64,000 bases of DNA from Saccharopolyspora aridisoli (GCF_004348445.1 NZ_SMKV01000011.1:111517-175516); one strand, 5' to 3'; counted from the first letter of the stretch, positions 29,356-41,005 are shown. Translations and numbers: made by a program. Notes: generated from the sequence alone by a model not told the origin.

Positions 29356-30807
29356 TCAGACCGTGGCGGCCCCCGCCCCGGCGAGCCTGCCGAACACCGC
29401 GCCAGAGGTCAGCCCGCTGCCTCCCGGGTAGTTCCCGGAGAACAGTCCACCGACCATCTCGCCGCAGGCGAACAGTCCTGCGATCGGCGAACCGGACACG
29501 TCGAGCACACGGGCGTCGGCGTCGACGTGCAAGCCGCCGAAGGTGAAGGTGATGCCGCACCCGACCGCGAAACCGTAGTAGGGCGGGGTGTCGAGGGCGA
29601 GCGCCCAGTTGGACTTGGGCGGTTCGACGTGCGCGGCCCGGCCGTCCTTGACCGCGGGATCGAACTCGGCGTCCACGATGGACTCGTTGAACTCCCGCGC
29701 GGTCCGGGACAGGCGTTCGGCGTCGATGCCCAGCGCCTCGGCGAGTTCCGGCAGCGCGTCGGCCTGCGCGGCGGCGATCGGGTGCGAGTCGTACTCCTCC
29801 GCGCGCAGCAGCGGGCGGGTTTTCGCGTCGAAGAGCTGGAAGGCCCGGCCGCCGGGCTGGCGCAGCACTTCCCGGCCGTACTTGGCGTAGGTGTAGTTGC
29901 GGAAGTCGGCTCCCTCGTCGACGAAGCGCTCCCCCGCCCGGTTGACCACCATCCCGAGCGGATAGCTCTGCCGGGTCAGCTGGTTGGTCAGCTCGCGGTT
30001 CCCGCCGTCGGGGTCGGCATCGGCGTCCCACGCGGTGCTGTGGCAGGTGGTCCAGTCGCCGTGCGGCGCGGCGCCGGCGGCCAGCGCGAGGTCGAGGACG
30101 TCGCCGGTGTTGGTCGGCGTGCCGCGCACGTAGGCGCCGGCCCATTCCGAGCCGAGGTTGCGGGACCTGCGTTCGGCGGAGGCCTCGAACCCACCGGCCG
30201 CCAGCACGATCGCCCCGGCCGGCACCCGGTGCTCGGCTCCCCCGGCCCGGTAGGTGACGCCGCGGTCGTCGAGGTGCAGCGCGGTGACCTCGGCGCCGTA
30301 GCGGATCTCGACGCCCGCCTGCCGCGCGGCTGCGGTGTGCTGGGCGATCAGGCCCTTGCCGCCGTCGACGGTGCCCACGGAGAGCCCGCCGGAGAACACC
30401 CACTTGCCGCCGGAGAGGTACGCCTGCCGCTCGTACATCAGCCGCCAGGCCAGGCCCTTGCCCGCCAGCCACCGCACGGTGTCGGTTGACCGCGAGATCA
30501 GGACCTCGGTGAGCACCGGATCGCAGCGCCCGCCGGTCACCCGGTCCATGTCGGCGTGGAAGGCGCTCGCGGGGTAGGCGGGCACCACCGAGTCCGCGTG
30601 CCGCTCATCGGGTTCGAGCAGGTCGGCGACGTCGTCGATGTCGTCGAAGGTAAACCGGAACGCCCCGGCCGTGTAATAGGAGTTGCCGCCTGCCTCGGCC
30701 TCCGCGGCCTTCTCCAGCAGCAACACCCGGGCACCCCGCTCGGCGGCTGAGTGCGCCGCCGAGAACCCTGCGTTGCCGCCACCGACCACCACGACGTCGA
30801 AATCCAC
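29356..30807 (-). CDS. FAD-dependent dehydrogenase of the fumarate reductase/tricarballylate dehydrogenase family
   Basis: 483 aa from GTG 30807, six bases after AGGAGG. The ADP-binding motif is VVVVGGGNAG (5-14), followed by AGGNSYYTAGAFRF. The C-terminal cap is CGITFTFGGLHVDADARVLD, and PGGSGLTSGAVFGR near the end is typical of the flavoprotein subunit superfamily. It most resembles TcuA, which oxidises tricarballylate to cis-aconitate. No tcuB-like membrane electron acceptor or tcuC transporter is adjacent, so the electron route and true substrate are open. A short-chain dicarboxylate or ketosteroid-like substrate is the main alternative. Confidence 0.75.
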   Translation of the reverse strand: MDFDVVVVGGGNAGFSAAHSAAERGARVLLLEKAAEAEAGGNSYYTAGAFRFTFDDIDDVADLLEPDERHADSVVPAYPASAFHADMDRVTGGRCDPVLTEVLISRSTDTVRWLAGKGLAWRLMYERQAYLSGGKWVFSGGLSVGTVDGGKGLIAQHTAAARQAGVEIRYGAEVTALHLDDRGVTYRAGGAEHRVPAGAIVLAAGGFEASAERRSRNLGSEWAGAYVRGTPTNTGDVLDLALAAGAAPHGDWTTCHSTAWDADADPDGGNRELTNQLTRQSYPLGMVVNRAGERFVDEGADFRNYTYAKYGREVLRQPGGRAFQLFDAKTRPLLRAEEYDSHPIAAAQADALPELAEALGIDAERLSRTAREFNESIVDAEFDPAVKDGRAAHVEPPKSNWALALDTPPYYGFAVGCGITFTFGGLHVDADARVLDVSGSPIAGLFACGEMVGGLFSGNYPGGSGLTSGAVFGRLAGAGAATV

Positions 30808-30827
30808 CACGCACCTCCTGCACACGA

Positions 30828-30837
30828 CTGTATACAG
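30828..30837. promoter_or_regulatory. GntR-type operator palindrome
   Basis: CTGTATACAG is a perfect 10-bp palindrome 21 bases before the GTG of the dehydrogenase. It contains TGTATACA, close to the TNGTNNNACNA-type sites of FadR-subfamily GntR proteins. The regulator encoded in the same operon is the likely ligand. Confidence 0.6.
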
Positions 30838-30889
30838 AAGAATACCGACCCGGGGGACGTTTGGGAACGACGCTGCGAGCGCTCGAAGC

Positions 30890-31555
30890 TCAGGTGCGCT
30901 CGGCGAAGGCTTCGACCTGGGGGGTCGTTCCCGCGACGATCAACGTGTCCTGCTGGCCGACGGTGGTCTCGGCCGTGGCGTAGGTGAATTCCTCCCCCGG
31001 CCGCTTGATGCCCACGACCGTCACGCCGTACTTGGAGCGCAGCTTCAGCTCACCCAGGGTGTTGCCGACGGCCTCGGCGGGCGCGTGGGTCTTGATCAGC
31101 GCGTAGTGCTCGGCGAGCTCGATGTAGTCGAGCATCCGGCCGTTGACCAGGTGCGCGACCCGCTCCCCCATCTCGTGCTCGGGCAGCACCACGTGGTGCG
31201 CGCCGACGCGCTCGAGGATGCGTCCGTGCTGACGGCTGGTGGCCTTGGCCCAGATGTGCGGGATGCCGAAGTCCGCCAGCAGCGAGGTGGTGAGGATGCT
31301 CGCTTCCAGCTCGGTGCCGATGGCGACCACGGCCCGCTTGAACTGGTGCACGCCGAGCTGGAGCAGGCTCTCGGGATCGGTGCTGTCGGCGACGGCGGTG
31401 TGGGTGAGCTCGTCGGCGTAGCGCTGCACCACGTTCGGCCGCGAGTCCAGCGCCAGCACCTCCGAACCGCGCCGCACGAGTTCGGCGGCCAGCGAGCTGC
31501 CGAAGCGGCCGAGCCCGATGACCACGATCTGGTTGGTGTCGTCGTCCCTAGCCAA
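30890..31555 (-). CDS. trkA: Potassium uptake regulatory subunit TrkA (RCK/KTN domain)
   Basis: 221 aa, a single RCK unit. The Rossmann motif is GLGRFG (14-19), with an acidic residue at the end of beta-2 (Asp37 in LALDSRP) for the ribose. A TrkA-C ligand domain occupies about residues 140-215. It forms the cytosolic gating ring of the TrkH/KtrB-like channel encoded upstream and responds to NAD(H) or adenine nucleotides. Its start overlaps the trkH stop by 8 bp, so the subunits are coupled. Confidence 0.92.
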   Translation of the reverse strand: MARDDDTNQIVVIGLGRFGSSLAAELVRRGSEVLALDSRPNVVQRYADELTHTAVADSTDPESLLQLGVHQFKRAVVAIGTELEASILTTSLLADFGIPHIWAKATSRQHGRILERVGAHHVVLPEHEMGERVAHLVNGRMLDYIELAEHYALIKTHAPAEAVGNTLGELKLRSKYGVTVVGIKRPGEEFTYATAETTVGQQDTLIVAGTTPQVEAFAERT

Positions 31556-32909
31556 CGATGGGTCGCTCCTCTGGTAGTTCGTAGCGGCGTCCGCGTTCGC
31601 GGAGCGCGAGCGCGGACGCCAGGGTGATCGGACCTAGCCTGCCGATGAACATCAGCAGCACCAGCAGCACCTGCCCGAAGGGCGGCAGCTGTGCGGTGAT
31701 CCCGGTCGACAGCCCGACCGTGGCGAACGCCGACACCGCTTCGAACAAGACCTGATCAAGCCCGAACGGAGTGATCACCAGCAGGATCAGCACGGTCAGC
31801 ATCACGCACGCGACCCCCAGCAGCACGATCGTCAGCGCCTGGCGCTGCACCGCTCCCGGCAGCTGCCTACCCATCACGTGCACGGTGGGCTCGCCGCGGA
31901 TTTCGGCGAGGATCACGTACGCCAGCAGCGCGAACGTGGTGACCTTGATGCCACCGGCCGTGCCCGCGCTGCCGCCGCCGATGAACATCAGGATGTCCTG
32001 CAGCAGCAACGTCCCGGGGTGGAAGGCGGCGACGTCGAGGATGTTGAACCCGGCGGTGCGCGGCATGACCCCGCTGGAGAACCCGGCCACCAGCTTGCCC
32101 GGCCAGGGCATGGGCCCGAGGGTACCGGGGTTGGTCCACTCGGCGGCGGTGATCCCGACCGCGCCCACGCCCAGCAGCAACGCGGTCGCCAGCAGTGTGA
32201 CCTTGGCGTGCATCGTCCAGCGGCGGGAAACCCGCAGGTGGCGGAAGATCTCCACCCACACCGGGAAGCCGAGGCCGCCGGCGATCACCGCGAGGCAGAT
32301 CGGCAGGAGGAAGAACGGGTCGGTGGCGAAGGACATCATGTTGTCGCTGCGCAGCGCGAAACCGGCGTTGTTGAAGGCCGAGACCGCGTGGAAGACGCCT
32401 TCGTAGATCGCCCGCCCCAGGCCCAACTCGTAGCCGGCGATCAGCCGCGCGGTCAGCAGCGCCGCCACGACCAGCTCGAACAGCAGGCTGAGGCCGATCA
32501 CCCGGAAGACCGTGCGTCGCACCTCGCCCAGACCGAGGGCCTTGGTCTCGGCCTGCGCGGTCAGCCGCATCCGGAGTCCGAACCGGCGGAACATCACCAG
32601 GCTGAGCAGCGAGGCAACGGTCATGATGCCCAGGCCGCCGAGCTGGATCAGCACAAGGATGATCACTTCGCCGGCGGCGGAGAAGTGGACCGGGGTGTCC
32701 AGCACGATCAACCCCGTCACGCAGACCGCCGAGGTGGCGGTGAACAGCGCGGGGAGCAGATCGGTGGGCTTACCGCTCTCGGTCGAGAAGGGCATCATCA
32801 ACGCGATGGTGCCGACCGCGATCAGGGCTGCGAAGCCCAGCACGATCGGCACCGATGGACGCCGCACGACGGCGGCGAACCCGCGCTCGAAAGCAGGGAT
32901 GACGCTCAC
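31548..32909 (-). CDS. trkH: Potassium uptake membrane subunit TrkH/KtrB
   Basis: 453 aa, a four-repeat M1-P-M2 membrane protein. All four selectivity-filter loops can be read: TSAVCVTGL, SAFNNAGFAL, GSAGTAGGIKV and SAFATVGLSTG, each with its conserved glycine. This length and filter pattern are closer to KtrB than to the longer E. coli TrkH. It imports potassium, possibly coupled to sodium. The operon trkH-trkA follows the rraA-like gene by 26 bp, so these three may share a transcript. Confidence 0.93.
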   Translation of the reverse strand: MSVIPAFERGFAAVVRRPSVPIVLGFAALIAVGTIALMMPFSTESGKPTDLLPALFTATSAVCVTGLIVLDTPVHFSAAGEVIILVLIQLGGLGIMTVASLLSLVMFRRFGLRMRLTAQAETKALGLGEVRRTVFRVIGLSLLFELVVAALLTARLIAGYELGLGRAIYEGVFHAVSAFNNAGFALRSDNMMSFATDPFFLLPICLAVIAGGLGFPVWVEIFRHLRVSRRWTMHAKVTLLATALLLGVGAVGITAAEWTNPGTLGPMPWPGKLVAGFSSGVMPRTAGFNILDVAAFHPGTLLLQDILMFIGGGSAGTAGGIKVTTFALLAYVILAEIRGEPTVHVMGRQLPGAVQRQALTIVLLGVACVMLTVLILLVITPFGLDQVLFEAVSAFATVGLSTGITAQLPPFGQVLLVLLMFIGRLGPITLASALALRERGRRYELPEERPIVG

Positions 32910-32935
32910 GCGAGCACCCTACTTCGAGCCGTTGA

Positions 32936-33409
32936 TCAGGGTTCGCTGACCACGACGACGCCGTCGCTGTCGGCGTAGACGTACTCGCCGGGCACGAACT
33001 CCACACCGCCGAGCTCGACGACCTCGTCGAGGACGCCTTCACCGGTCTTGGTGGACTTGCGCGGGTTGGTGCCCAGCGCCTTGACCCCGAACTCCATGCC
33101 GCCGATGACCGCGGAATCCCGGATCGCGCCGTTGACGATGACGCCGTTCCAGCCGTTGGACCGGCCGAGCTCGGCGATGAGGTCGCCGACCAGGGCGGTG
33201 TGGACCGAGCCGGCGCCGTCGATGACCAGCACGGCTCCGTCGCCGGGCTCGGAGAGCGTCTTCTTCAGCAGCGCATTGTCCTGGAAGCAGGTGACCGTGC
33301 GAACGCGACCCTCGAAGGCCACCACGCCACCGTAGTTGCGGAACTGCACGTCGCAGCTGCGCACCTCCGGCCCCTCCCGATCCGCCAGATCAGCCGTCGC
33401 CAATGCCAT
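32936..33409 (-). CDS. RraA-like protein (RNase E inhibitor / HMG aldolase family)
   Basis: 157 aa from ATG 33409, which is preceded by GGGAGGGTTC; a longer open frame upstream runs into repeat copy C. The fold signature [20 protein letters not shown] (about 96-115) contains the conserved Arg-Asp pair for divalent metal and substrate. The family includes E. coli RraA, which binds RNase E, and 4-hydroxy-4-methyl-2-oxoglutarate aldolases with the same fold. Sequence alone does not decide between them, and the neighbours give no hint of aromatic degradation. Confidence 0.85.
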   Translation of the reverse strand: MALATADLADREGPEVRSCDVQFRNYGGVVAFEGRVRTVTCFQDNALLKKTLSEPGDGAVLVIDGAGSVHTALVGDLIAELGRSNGWNGVIVNGAIRDSAVIGGMEFGVKALGTNPRKSTKTGEGVLDEVVELGGVEFVPGEYVYADSDGVVVVSEP

Positions 33410-33488
33410 GAACCCTCCCGAGAAAAGCCGTGGAACCACAAAGACCCTACCCGCCAGTAGCAAGACGGGCCAAGCCCGACCACCGCCA

Positions 33489-33658
33489 GGCAGCACCGGA
33501 GGTGCTTGCTCACTACCCCGAGCAAGCAACCGGCACCGCCGCGGGTTCTCAGACGTCGTTCCGGGAGGACAGCCGAAGCGCCGTGTACGGGGCCTTGTGC
33601 ACGGGTCTCCGATCCCGGAGCCAGACGGCGTCTGAGGTGGTTCTCGCTACCCGCACCG
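33489..33658 (+). repeat. Dispersed intergenic element (copy C)
   Basis: It opens with the hairpin AGCACC (33492-33497) and GGTGCT (33501-33506). CAACCGGCACCGCCGCGGG follows, and it ends with CTACCCGCACCGAG. The main stem is CTCAGACGTCGT (33548-33559) with ACGGCGTCTGAG (33625-33636), twelve pairs with one wobble. Stem sequences differ from copies B and D while pairing is kept. Confidence 0.85.
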
Positions 33659-33696
33659 AGATGCAGAGCGGTTGATCCCCGCGAAGCGCCCGCAGA

Positions 33697-33748
33697 CCAG
33701 ATGAGGGCCGGGCTCGGGATCTTGTTCCCGAGCCCGGCCCTCATCTGG
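33697..33748 (-). terminator. Terminator of rbpA
   Basis: Two perfectly complementary 23-base arms (33697-33719 and 33726-33748) surround a 6-nt loop, starting five bases after the rbpA stop. It is the longest perfect stem in the window. There is no long U-tract. Confidence 0.88.
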
Positions 33749-33753
33749 ACGTC

Positions 33754-34098
33754 CTACCGCCCCTTGCGCTCCCGGAGCCTCGCCAGCGCTTCGTCGAGGA
33801 TCTTCATCCCGTCCTCATCGCTGCGACGCTCCTTCACGTACGCGAGGTGGCTCTTGTAGGGCTCGTTGCGCTTCGCCGCCGGAGGGTTCTGCTCGTCCCG
33901 ACCTGCGGGCAGTCCGCAGCGCGGGCAGTCCCACTCCTGCGGCACTTCGGCGTCGAGCGCGAACGACGGCTTGCTGTGGTGCGCGTTGGCGCACCAGTAG
34001 TCGATCCGCTTCCGCGGAGCGGCTTCCCCCCGCTCAGACTCGCCTACCGTGGGGCCCGAGCCCACACGAGTGCCGCGAATGGCATTACCGCCAGTCAT
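33754..34098 (-). CDS. rbpA: RNA polymerase-binding protein RbpA
   Basis: 114 aa, actinobacteria-specific. The core has YWCANAHHSKPSFALDAEVP and EWDCPRCGLPAG, including the zinc-type Cys pattern, and the C-terminal sigma-interacting helix is MKILDEALARLRERKG. RbpA binds the principal sigma factor and RNA polymerase, stabilises open complexes and contributes to rifampicin tolerance. It is transcribed separately: a terminator after secG precedes it and its own strong terminator follows. Confidence 0.97.
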   Translation of the reverse strand: MTGGNAIRGTRVGSGPTVGESERGEAAPRKRIDYWCANAHHSKPSFALDAEVPQEWDCPRCGLPAGRDEQNPPAAKRNEPYKSHLAYVKERRSDEDGMKILDEALARLRERKGR

Positions 34099-34124
34099 CC
34101 ATCCTCACCCACCAAGCGGCCCGG

Positions 34125-34159
34125 GGTTGATCGACCGTCAACAGACCGGTCGATCAACC
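34125..34159 (-). terminator. Terminator at the end of secG
   Basis: GGTTGATCGACCG (34125-34137) and CGGTCGATCAACC (34147-34159) form a perfect 13-bp stem with a 9-nt loop. The arm overlaps the secG stop codon, so the last codons of secG are part of the stem. Confidence 0.75.
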
Positions 34160-34387
34160 GATCTTGATCAACAGGCCGACGCCGATGATGGAGATGACCC
34201 ACAGCGCCATGACGAACAGCGTCATCCGGTCGAGGTTCTTCTCCGCCACGCTGGAGCCGGCCAGGTTTGACTGCATACCGCCGCCGAACAGCGAGGAGAG
34301 TCCGCCCCCCTTGGCCCGGTGCAGCAGGACAAGCAGCACCAGCAGGACACTCGTCACGATCAACATGATCTGCAGGAAAAGATTCAT
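34154..34387 (-). CDS. secG: Preprotein translocase subunit SecG
   Basis: 77 aa with two membrane segments (about 4-22 and 55-75) joined by a cytoplasmic loop, GGGLSSLFGGGMQSNLAGSS, the SecG hallmark. SecG assists SecYEG during protein export. It lies downstream of gap-pgk-tpiA, the conserved actinobacterial order, with a separating hairpin in the 211-bp gap, so partial read-through is likely. Confidence 0.96.
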   Translation of the reverse strand: MNLFLQIMLIVTSVLLVLLVLLHRAKGGGLSSLFGGGMQSNLAGSSVAEKNLDRMTLFVMALWVISIIGVGLLIKIG

Positions 34388-34553
34388 ATCGTCCTCGTTC
34401 GCACAGCGGTTCGCAACCTAGAGTACCGGCCCGCCAACCCCCAGTTGACCAGTCCACCCATTAACGCACCGAGGGTCCCACACGCCGACCTCCGATTCTT
34501 CGGCGGGCGACGACCGGACGCCGGGAATCTTGAAGTGGAATTCACCCGAAACG

Positions 34554-34593
34554 ACGAGAGGGCGCCCCGGCGCGGACCGGGGCGCCCTCTCGT
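34554..34593 (-). terminator. Terminator after tpiA
   Basis: ACGAGAGGGCGCCCCGG (34554-34570) and CCGGGGCGCCCTCTCGT (34577-34593) form a perfect 17-bp stem with a 6-nt loop, five bases beyond the tpiA stop. Confidence 0.85.
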
Positions 34594-34598
34594 GCAGG

Positions 34599-35383
<785 letters not shown>

Positions 35384-35384
<1 letters not shown>

Positions 35385-36586
35385 CAGGCTTCACCTTCCA
35401 GGACCTGAACACCCGGGAGCGCCTTGCCCTCCAGGTACTCCAGCGACGCGCCACCGCCGGTGGAGATGTGCGAGAAGCCGCCCTCGGGCAGGCCGAGGGT
35501 GCGCACGGCGGCGGCCGAGTCGCCGCCGCCGACGACGCTGAAGGAGTCGGAGTCGACGATGGCCTGCGCGATTCCCCGGGTGCCTTCGGCGAAGGCGGGG
35601 AACTCGAACACGCCCGCCGGGCCGTTCCAGAACACGGTGCCCGCACCGCGCAAGACCTCGGCGAACAGCTCGACGCTGCGGGGGCCGATGTCCAGGCCCA
35701 TCCAGCCGTCCGGGATGGCGTCGGCGCCGACGGTCTCCTTCTCGGCGTCGGCGGCGAAGCGGTCTCCCGCCACGATGTCCACCGGCAGCACGATCTTGTC
35801 GGCGGCGTCGGCGAGCAGCTTCTTGGTGTTGTCGATCTGGTCTTCCTGCAGCAGCGAGGAGCCCACGCCGCGGCCCTGGGCGGCCAGGAAGGTGTAGGCC
35901 ATGCCGCCGCCGATGAGCAGCTTGTCGACCTTGGGCAGCAGCGCCTTGATCACGCCGAGCTTGTCGGAGACCTTGGAGCCGCCGAGCACCACCGCGTAGG
36001 GGCGCTTGGCGTCCCCGGTGAGGGTGCGCAGCACTTCCACCTCGGCGAGCACGAGGCCGCCGGCGTAGGCGGGCAGCTCCTTGGCGACGTCGAAGACCGA
36101 TGCCTGCTTGCGGTGCACGACGCCGAAGCCGTCGGAGACGAAGGCGGCGCCCTCGCCGACCAGGGCGGCGAGGTCTGCGGCCAGCGATTCGCGCTCGGCG
36201 TCGTCCTTGCTGGTCTCGCGCGCGTCGAAGCGCACGTTCTCCAGCAGCGCGACGCCGCCGTCGGCCAGTCCCGCGACGGTGGACTTGGCGGACTCGCCGA
36301 CCAGGTCACCCGCCAGCGCGACGTCGGAGCCCAGCAGCTCGCCGAGGCGGCGGGCGACCGGTGCCAGCGAGAACTGCGGGTCGGGCTCGCCCTTCGGGCG
36401 GCCGAGGTGCGCGGTGAGCACGACCTGCGCACCGGCTTCGGTGAGCTTGGTGACGGTAGGCAGCGAGGCGCGCACCCGGCCGTCGTCGGTGATCTTGTCG
36501 CCGTCCAGCGGCACGTTGAGGTCGGCGCGCACCAGGACGCGACGACCCCGCACGCCCTCGGACAGCAGATCGTCGAGGTTCTTCAC
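35384..36586 (-). CDS. pgk: Phosphoglycerate kinase
   Basis: 400 aa, two-domain kinase. N-terminal substrate residues are in [14 protein letters not shown] (19-32), and the conserved [16 protein letters not shown] segment lies near residue 155. The nucleotide-domain signatures are [15 protein letters not shown] and, near the end, [10 protein letters not shown] and [14 protein letters not shown]. It makes ATP from 1,3-bisphosphoglycerate. It follows gap after 85 bp, and a 16-bp hairpin stands in that gap. Confidence 0.97.
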
Positions 36587-36611
36587 GCTCTAACTCCTAC
36601 GTGAGACGGGA

Positions 36612-36656
36612 AGACCCGCATGAGCCGGGCGGAAACGCAGCGGCTCATGCGGGTCT
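36612..36656 (-). terminator. Hairpin between gap and pgk
   Basis: AGACCCGCATGAGCCG (36612-36627) and CGGCTCATGCGGGTCT (36641-36656) form a perfect 16-bp stem with a 13-nt loop. It lies inside what is normally a continuous gap-pgk-tpi operon and could attenuate or process the transcript. Confidence 0.75.
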
Positions 36657-36671
36657 CATCTAAGTGCTTGC

Positions 36672-38175
<1,504 letters not shown>

Positions 38176-39162
38176 TCAGGCTTCGGCTTCGAGCATCTCT
38201 GCTGTCACGGCTGATTCCGTGTCAGGTACGCCGAGTTCTCGGGCGCGCTTGTCGGCCATCGCCAGCAGCCGCCGGATGCGGCCGGCGACCGCGTCCTTGG
38301 TCATCGGCGGGTCGGCGAGCTGGCCGAGCTCCTCCAGCGACGCCTGGCGGTGGGCCAGCCGCAGCCGGCCGGCGACGGTGAGGTGGTCGGGCGCGTTCGG
38401 GCCGAGCAGGTCCAGGGCCCGTTCGACGCGGGCGGCCGATGCGACGGCCGCGCGGGCCGACCTGCGCAGGTTCGCGTCGTCGAAGTTGGCCAGCCGGTTG
38501 GCGGTGGCGCGGACCTCGCGCCGCATCCGCCGCTCCTCCCAGGACAGCACGCTGGAGTGCGCGCCGAGCCTGGTCAGCAGGGCCCCGATGGCGTCGCCGT
38601 CGCGGACCACGACGCGGTCCGCACCGCGCACCTCGCGCGACTTGGCCGACACCCCGATCCGCCTTGCCGAGCCGACCAGCGCCAGCGCGGCTTCCGGTCC
38701 GGGGCAGGTGACCTCCAGGGAGGACGACCTGCCGGGCTCGGTGAGCGAGCCGTGGGCCAGGAAGGCGCCGCGCCACGCGGCTTCGGAGTCGCAGGAGCCG
38801 CCGGAGACCACGTGCGCGGGCAGCCCGCGCACCGGACGTCCGCGCGGGTCGAGCAACCCGGTCTGCCGGGCGAGCCCTTCGCCGTCCTTCACCACGCGCA
38901 CCACGTACCGGGTCCCCTTGCGCAGGCCGCCGGAGGTGATCACGTGCACGTCGGAGTGGTGCCCGAACAGCTCGTGGACCTCCTTGCGCAGCCTGCGCGC
39001 GGTGGATCCGCTGTCGAGTTCGGCCTCGACCACCACCCGGCCGGCGACGATGTGCAGTCCGCCGGCGAAGCGCAGCAACGACGAGACCTCCGCTCGTCGG
39101 CAGCACGTCTTGCTCACCGACAACCGGCTCAACTCGTCCTTGACCGCCGCGGTCATCGCCAC
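38176..39162 (-). CDS. whiA: Sporulation/cell-division regulator WhiA
   Basis: 328 aa. An N-terminal LAGLIDADG-homing-endonuclease-like fold (about 20-220; [34 protein letters not shown]) precedes a C-terminal helix-turn-helix (about 230-310; [22 protein letters not shown]). The endonuclease acidic residues are not conserved in WhiA. It works with WhiB in Streptomyces to commit aerial hyphae to sporulation septation and is broadly conserved in Gram-positives. ATG 39162 overlaps the yvcK end by 10 bp. Confidence 0.95.
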   Translation of the reverse strand: MAMTAAVKDELSRLSVSKTCCRRAEVSSLLRFAGGLHIVAGRVVVEAELDSGSTARRLRKEVHELFGHHSDVHVITSGGLRKGTRYVVRVVKDGEGLARQTGLLDPRGRPVRGLPAHVVSGGSCDSEAAWRGAFLAHGSLTEPGRSSSLEVTCPGPEAALALVGSARRIGVSAKSREVRGADRVVVRDGDAIGALLTRLGAHSSVLSWEERRMRREVRATANRLANFDDANLRRSARAAVASAARVERALDLLGPNAPDHLTVAGRLRLAHRQASLEELGQLADPPMTKDAVAGRIRRLLAMADKRARELGVPDTESAVTAEMLEAEA

Positions 39163-40130
39163 TGGTCCGTCCTCCTCTCCAGTGCGGCCCGCAGGCTCGC
39201 CGCGAGCGCCTGCGGGTCGTGCCGTCCCGGCACGGCGGGCGCGGCGATCTTGTCCAGCAAGGTCCAGGCGCCCAGGCCCGAGGCCGCCGAGCGCAACCGG
39301 TCCGGAGTGGGCACCGAGTCCGCATCGGCCAGCACGGCGTCGACCTTCAGCCGGGGCGCGTGTTGCGAGAGTACGTCCAGGTGTTGTTCGGGCGAGAAGC
39401 CCGCCGTCTCACCCGGCTGAGGGATGAGGTTGAGCACCACGAAACGCCGTGCGGACGTGGTCACCAGAGCCTCGTGCAGCTCCGGGACCAGCAGATGTGG
39501 CAGGACGCTGGTGAACCAGGAGCCGGGTCCGAGCAGCACCAGATCGGCGTGGGTGACGGCCTCCACGGCCTGCGGGCACGCCGTCGGGGGACCATCGCCG
39601 TTCGCGTGCAATCGCACTTGTTTCACTCGACCGGGTGTACTCGCGAGAGCGACCTGGCCTCGAATGGTGCGCACGGCCTCCGGATCGGAGTCCAAACCGA
39701 CGACGTCGCCGATCATGTCCAGCGGCCGAGTCGACATCGGGAGCACGCGTCCCCGCACGCCGAGGAGCTCGCAGGCGTGGTCGAGCACCTCGACCGGGTC
39801 CTCCAGCACCTCCAGCAGACCGGCGAGCAGCAGGTTGCCGACCGCGTGCCCGGCCAGCGCTCCTGAACCGCCGAAGCGGTGCTGGAACACCCGCGACCAC
39901 ACCTGTTCCCGTTCCCCGTCGTCGGCCAGCGCCGCGAGTGCCTTGCGCAGATCGCCGGGTGGCAGCAGACCGAGCTCGCGGCGCAGCCTGCCCGAGGACC
40001 CGCCGTCGTCGGCGACCGTGACCACGGCCGTCACGTCGGAGGTGATCCGGCGCAGCGCCGCCAATGACGCCTGCAGCCCGTGCCCGCCGCCCAGGGCGAC
40101 CGCGCGGAGTGGCCGGTCCTCGCCCGTCAC
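39153..40130 (-). CDS. yvcK: YvcK/CofD-like protein (gluconeogenesis factor)
   Basis: 325 aa. The nucleotide-sugar-binding N-terminus is [17 protein letters not shown] (11-27), followed by [15 protein letters not shown] (about 36-50), which are diagnostic for the family. [16 protein letters not shown] lies near residue 215. YvcK/CuvA proteins bind UDP-sugars and help coordinate carbon flux with peptidoglycan synthesis; it is not a CofD transferase. It overlaps rapZ by 4 bp and whiA by 10 bp. Confidence 0.93.
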   Translation of the reverse strand: MTGEDRPLRAVALGGGHGLQASLAALRRITSDVTAVVTVADDGGSSGRLRRELGLLPPGDLRKALAALADDGEREQVWSRVFQHRFGGSGALAGHAVGNLLLAGLLEVLEDPVEVLDHACELLGVRGRVLPMSTRPLDMIGDVVGLDSDPEAVRTIRGQVALASTPGRVKQVRLHANGDGPPTACPQAVEAVTHADLVLLGPGSWFTSVLPHLLVPELHEALVTTSARRFVVLNLIPQPGETAGFSPEQHLDVLSQHAPRLKVDAVLADADSVPTPDRLRSAASGLGAWTLLDKIAAPAVPGRHDPQALAASLRAALERRTDQWR

Positions 40131-41005
40131 TCGCGCCCCAGGTCCCGGTGGACCGTCTTGACCATCATCCCGTCGTCCTCGGCGAGCCTGCGCGCGAGTT
40201 CCTCGACCAGCGCGACGCTGCGGTGCTTGCCCCCGGTGCAGCCCAGCGCCAGCGTCAGGTAGCGCTTGCCCTCCCGGTGGTAGCCGGCGCCGACCAGCCG
40301 CAGCAGCTGCTGGTAGCTGTCCATGAACTCCTCGGCGCCCTCCTGGCCGAGCACGTAGTTGCGCACCTCGTCGTCGAGGCCGTTAAACTCGCGCAGCTCG
40401 GGGATCCAGAACGGGTTCGGCAGGAAACGGCAGTCCATGACCAGGTCGGCATCCATCGGCAGGCCGTACTTGTAGCCGAAGGACAGCACGGTCACCCGCG
40501 TGCGGGTGCTGGCCTCGGTGCCGAAGGCGTCCTCTATCTTGCTGCGCAGCTGGTGCACCGACAGGCCGGTGGTGTCGAGCACCAGGTCGGCTTCCGAGCG
40601 CAGCCGCGACAGCAGCGAGCGCTCGGCGGCGATGCCGTCGGCAAGCCGGCCGTCCGCCTGCATCGGGTGACCGCGCCGCACCTGCTCGAAGCGGCGGATC
40701 AGCACCTCGTCGGTGGCCTCCAGGAACAGCACCTTCGGCTTGTAGCCGCGGGCGTCGAGGTCCTTGATCACCGAGCCGAGGTCTTCGGTGAAGGCGCGGC
40801 TGCGCACGTCCATCACCACCGCGACGCGGGTTATCTGGCCGCTGGAGCGGGCGCCCAGCTCGACCATGGTGGCGATCAGTTCCGGCGGCAGGTTGTCCAC
40901 CACGAACCAGCCGAGGTCCTCCAGGCACTTGGCCGCGGTGCTGCGGCCGGCTCCGGACAGGCCGCTGACGACCGCGACCTCGATGCCCGAATGCTCGTCA
41001 CTCAC
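40127..41005 (-). CDS. rapZ: RapZ/YvcJ family nucleotide-binding protein
   Basis: 292 aa. Walker A is GLSGAGRS (15-22), and the Walker B-like region is [15 protein letters not shown]. The C-terminal domain has [24 protein letters not shown] and [19 protein letters not shown], the conserved RapZ ligand-binding part. E. coli RapZ is an RNase adaptor for glmS sRNAs; that sRNA system is not expected here, so the gene likely has the ancestral NTP-binding, cell-wall-linked role. It is coupled to uvrC by an 8-bp overlap. Confidence 0.93.
   Translation of the reverse strand: MSDEHSGIEVAVVSGLSGAGRSTAAKCLEDLGWFVVDNLPPELIATMVELGARSSGQITRVAVVMDVRSRAFTEDLGSVIKDLDARGYKPKVLFLEATDEVLIRRFEQVRRGHPMQADGRLADGIAAERSLLSRLRSEADLVLDTTGLSVHQLRSKIEDAFGTEASTRTRVTVLSFGYKYGLPMDADLVMDCRFLPNPFWIPELREFNGLDDEVRNYVLGQEGAEEFMDSYQQLLRLVGAGYHREGKRYLTLALGCTGGKHRSVALVEELARRLAEDDGMMVKTVHRDLGRE

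Larger units (their letters stand above)
33410..33753. other. rbpA-rraA intergenic region
   Basis: 344 bases with no gene. It holds repeat copy C and, next to the rbpA stop, a 23-bp terminator stem. Open frames here are by-products of the repeat. Confidence 0.6.
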
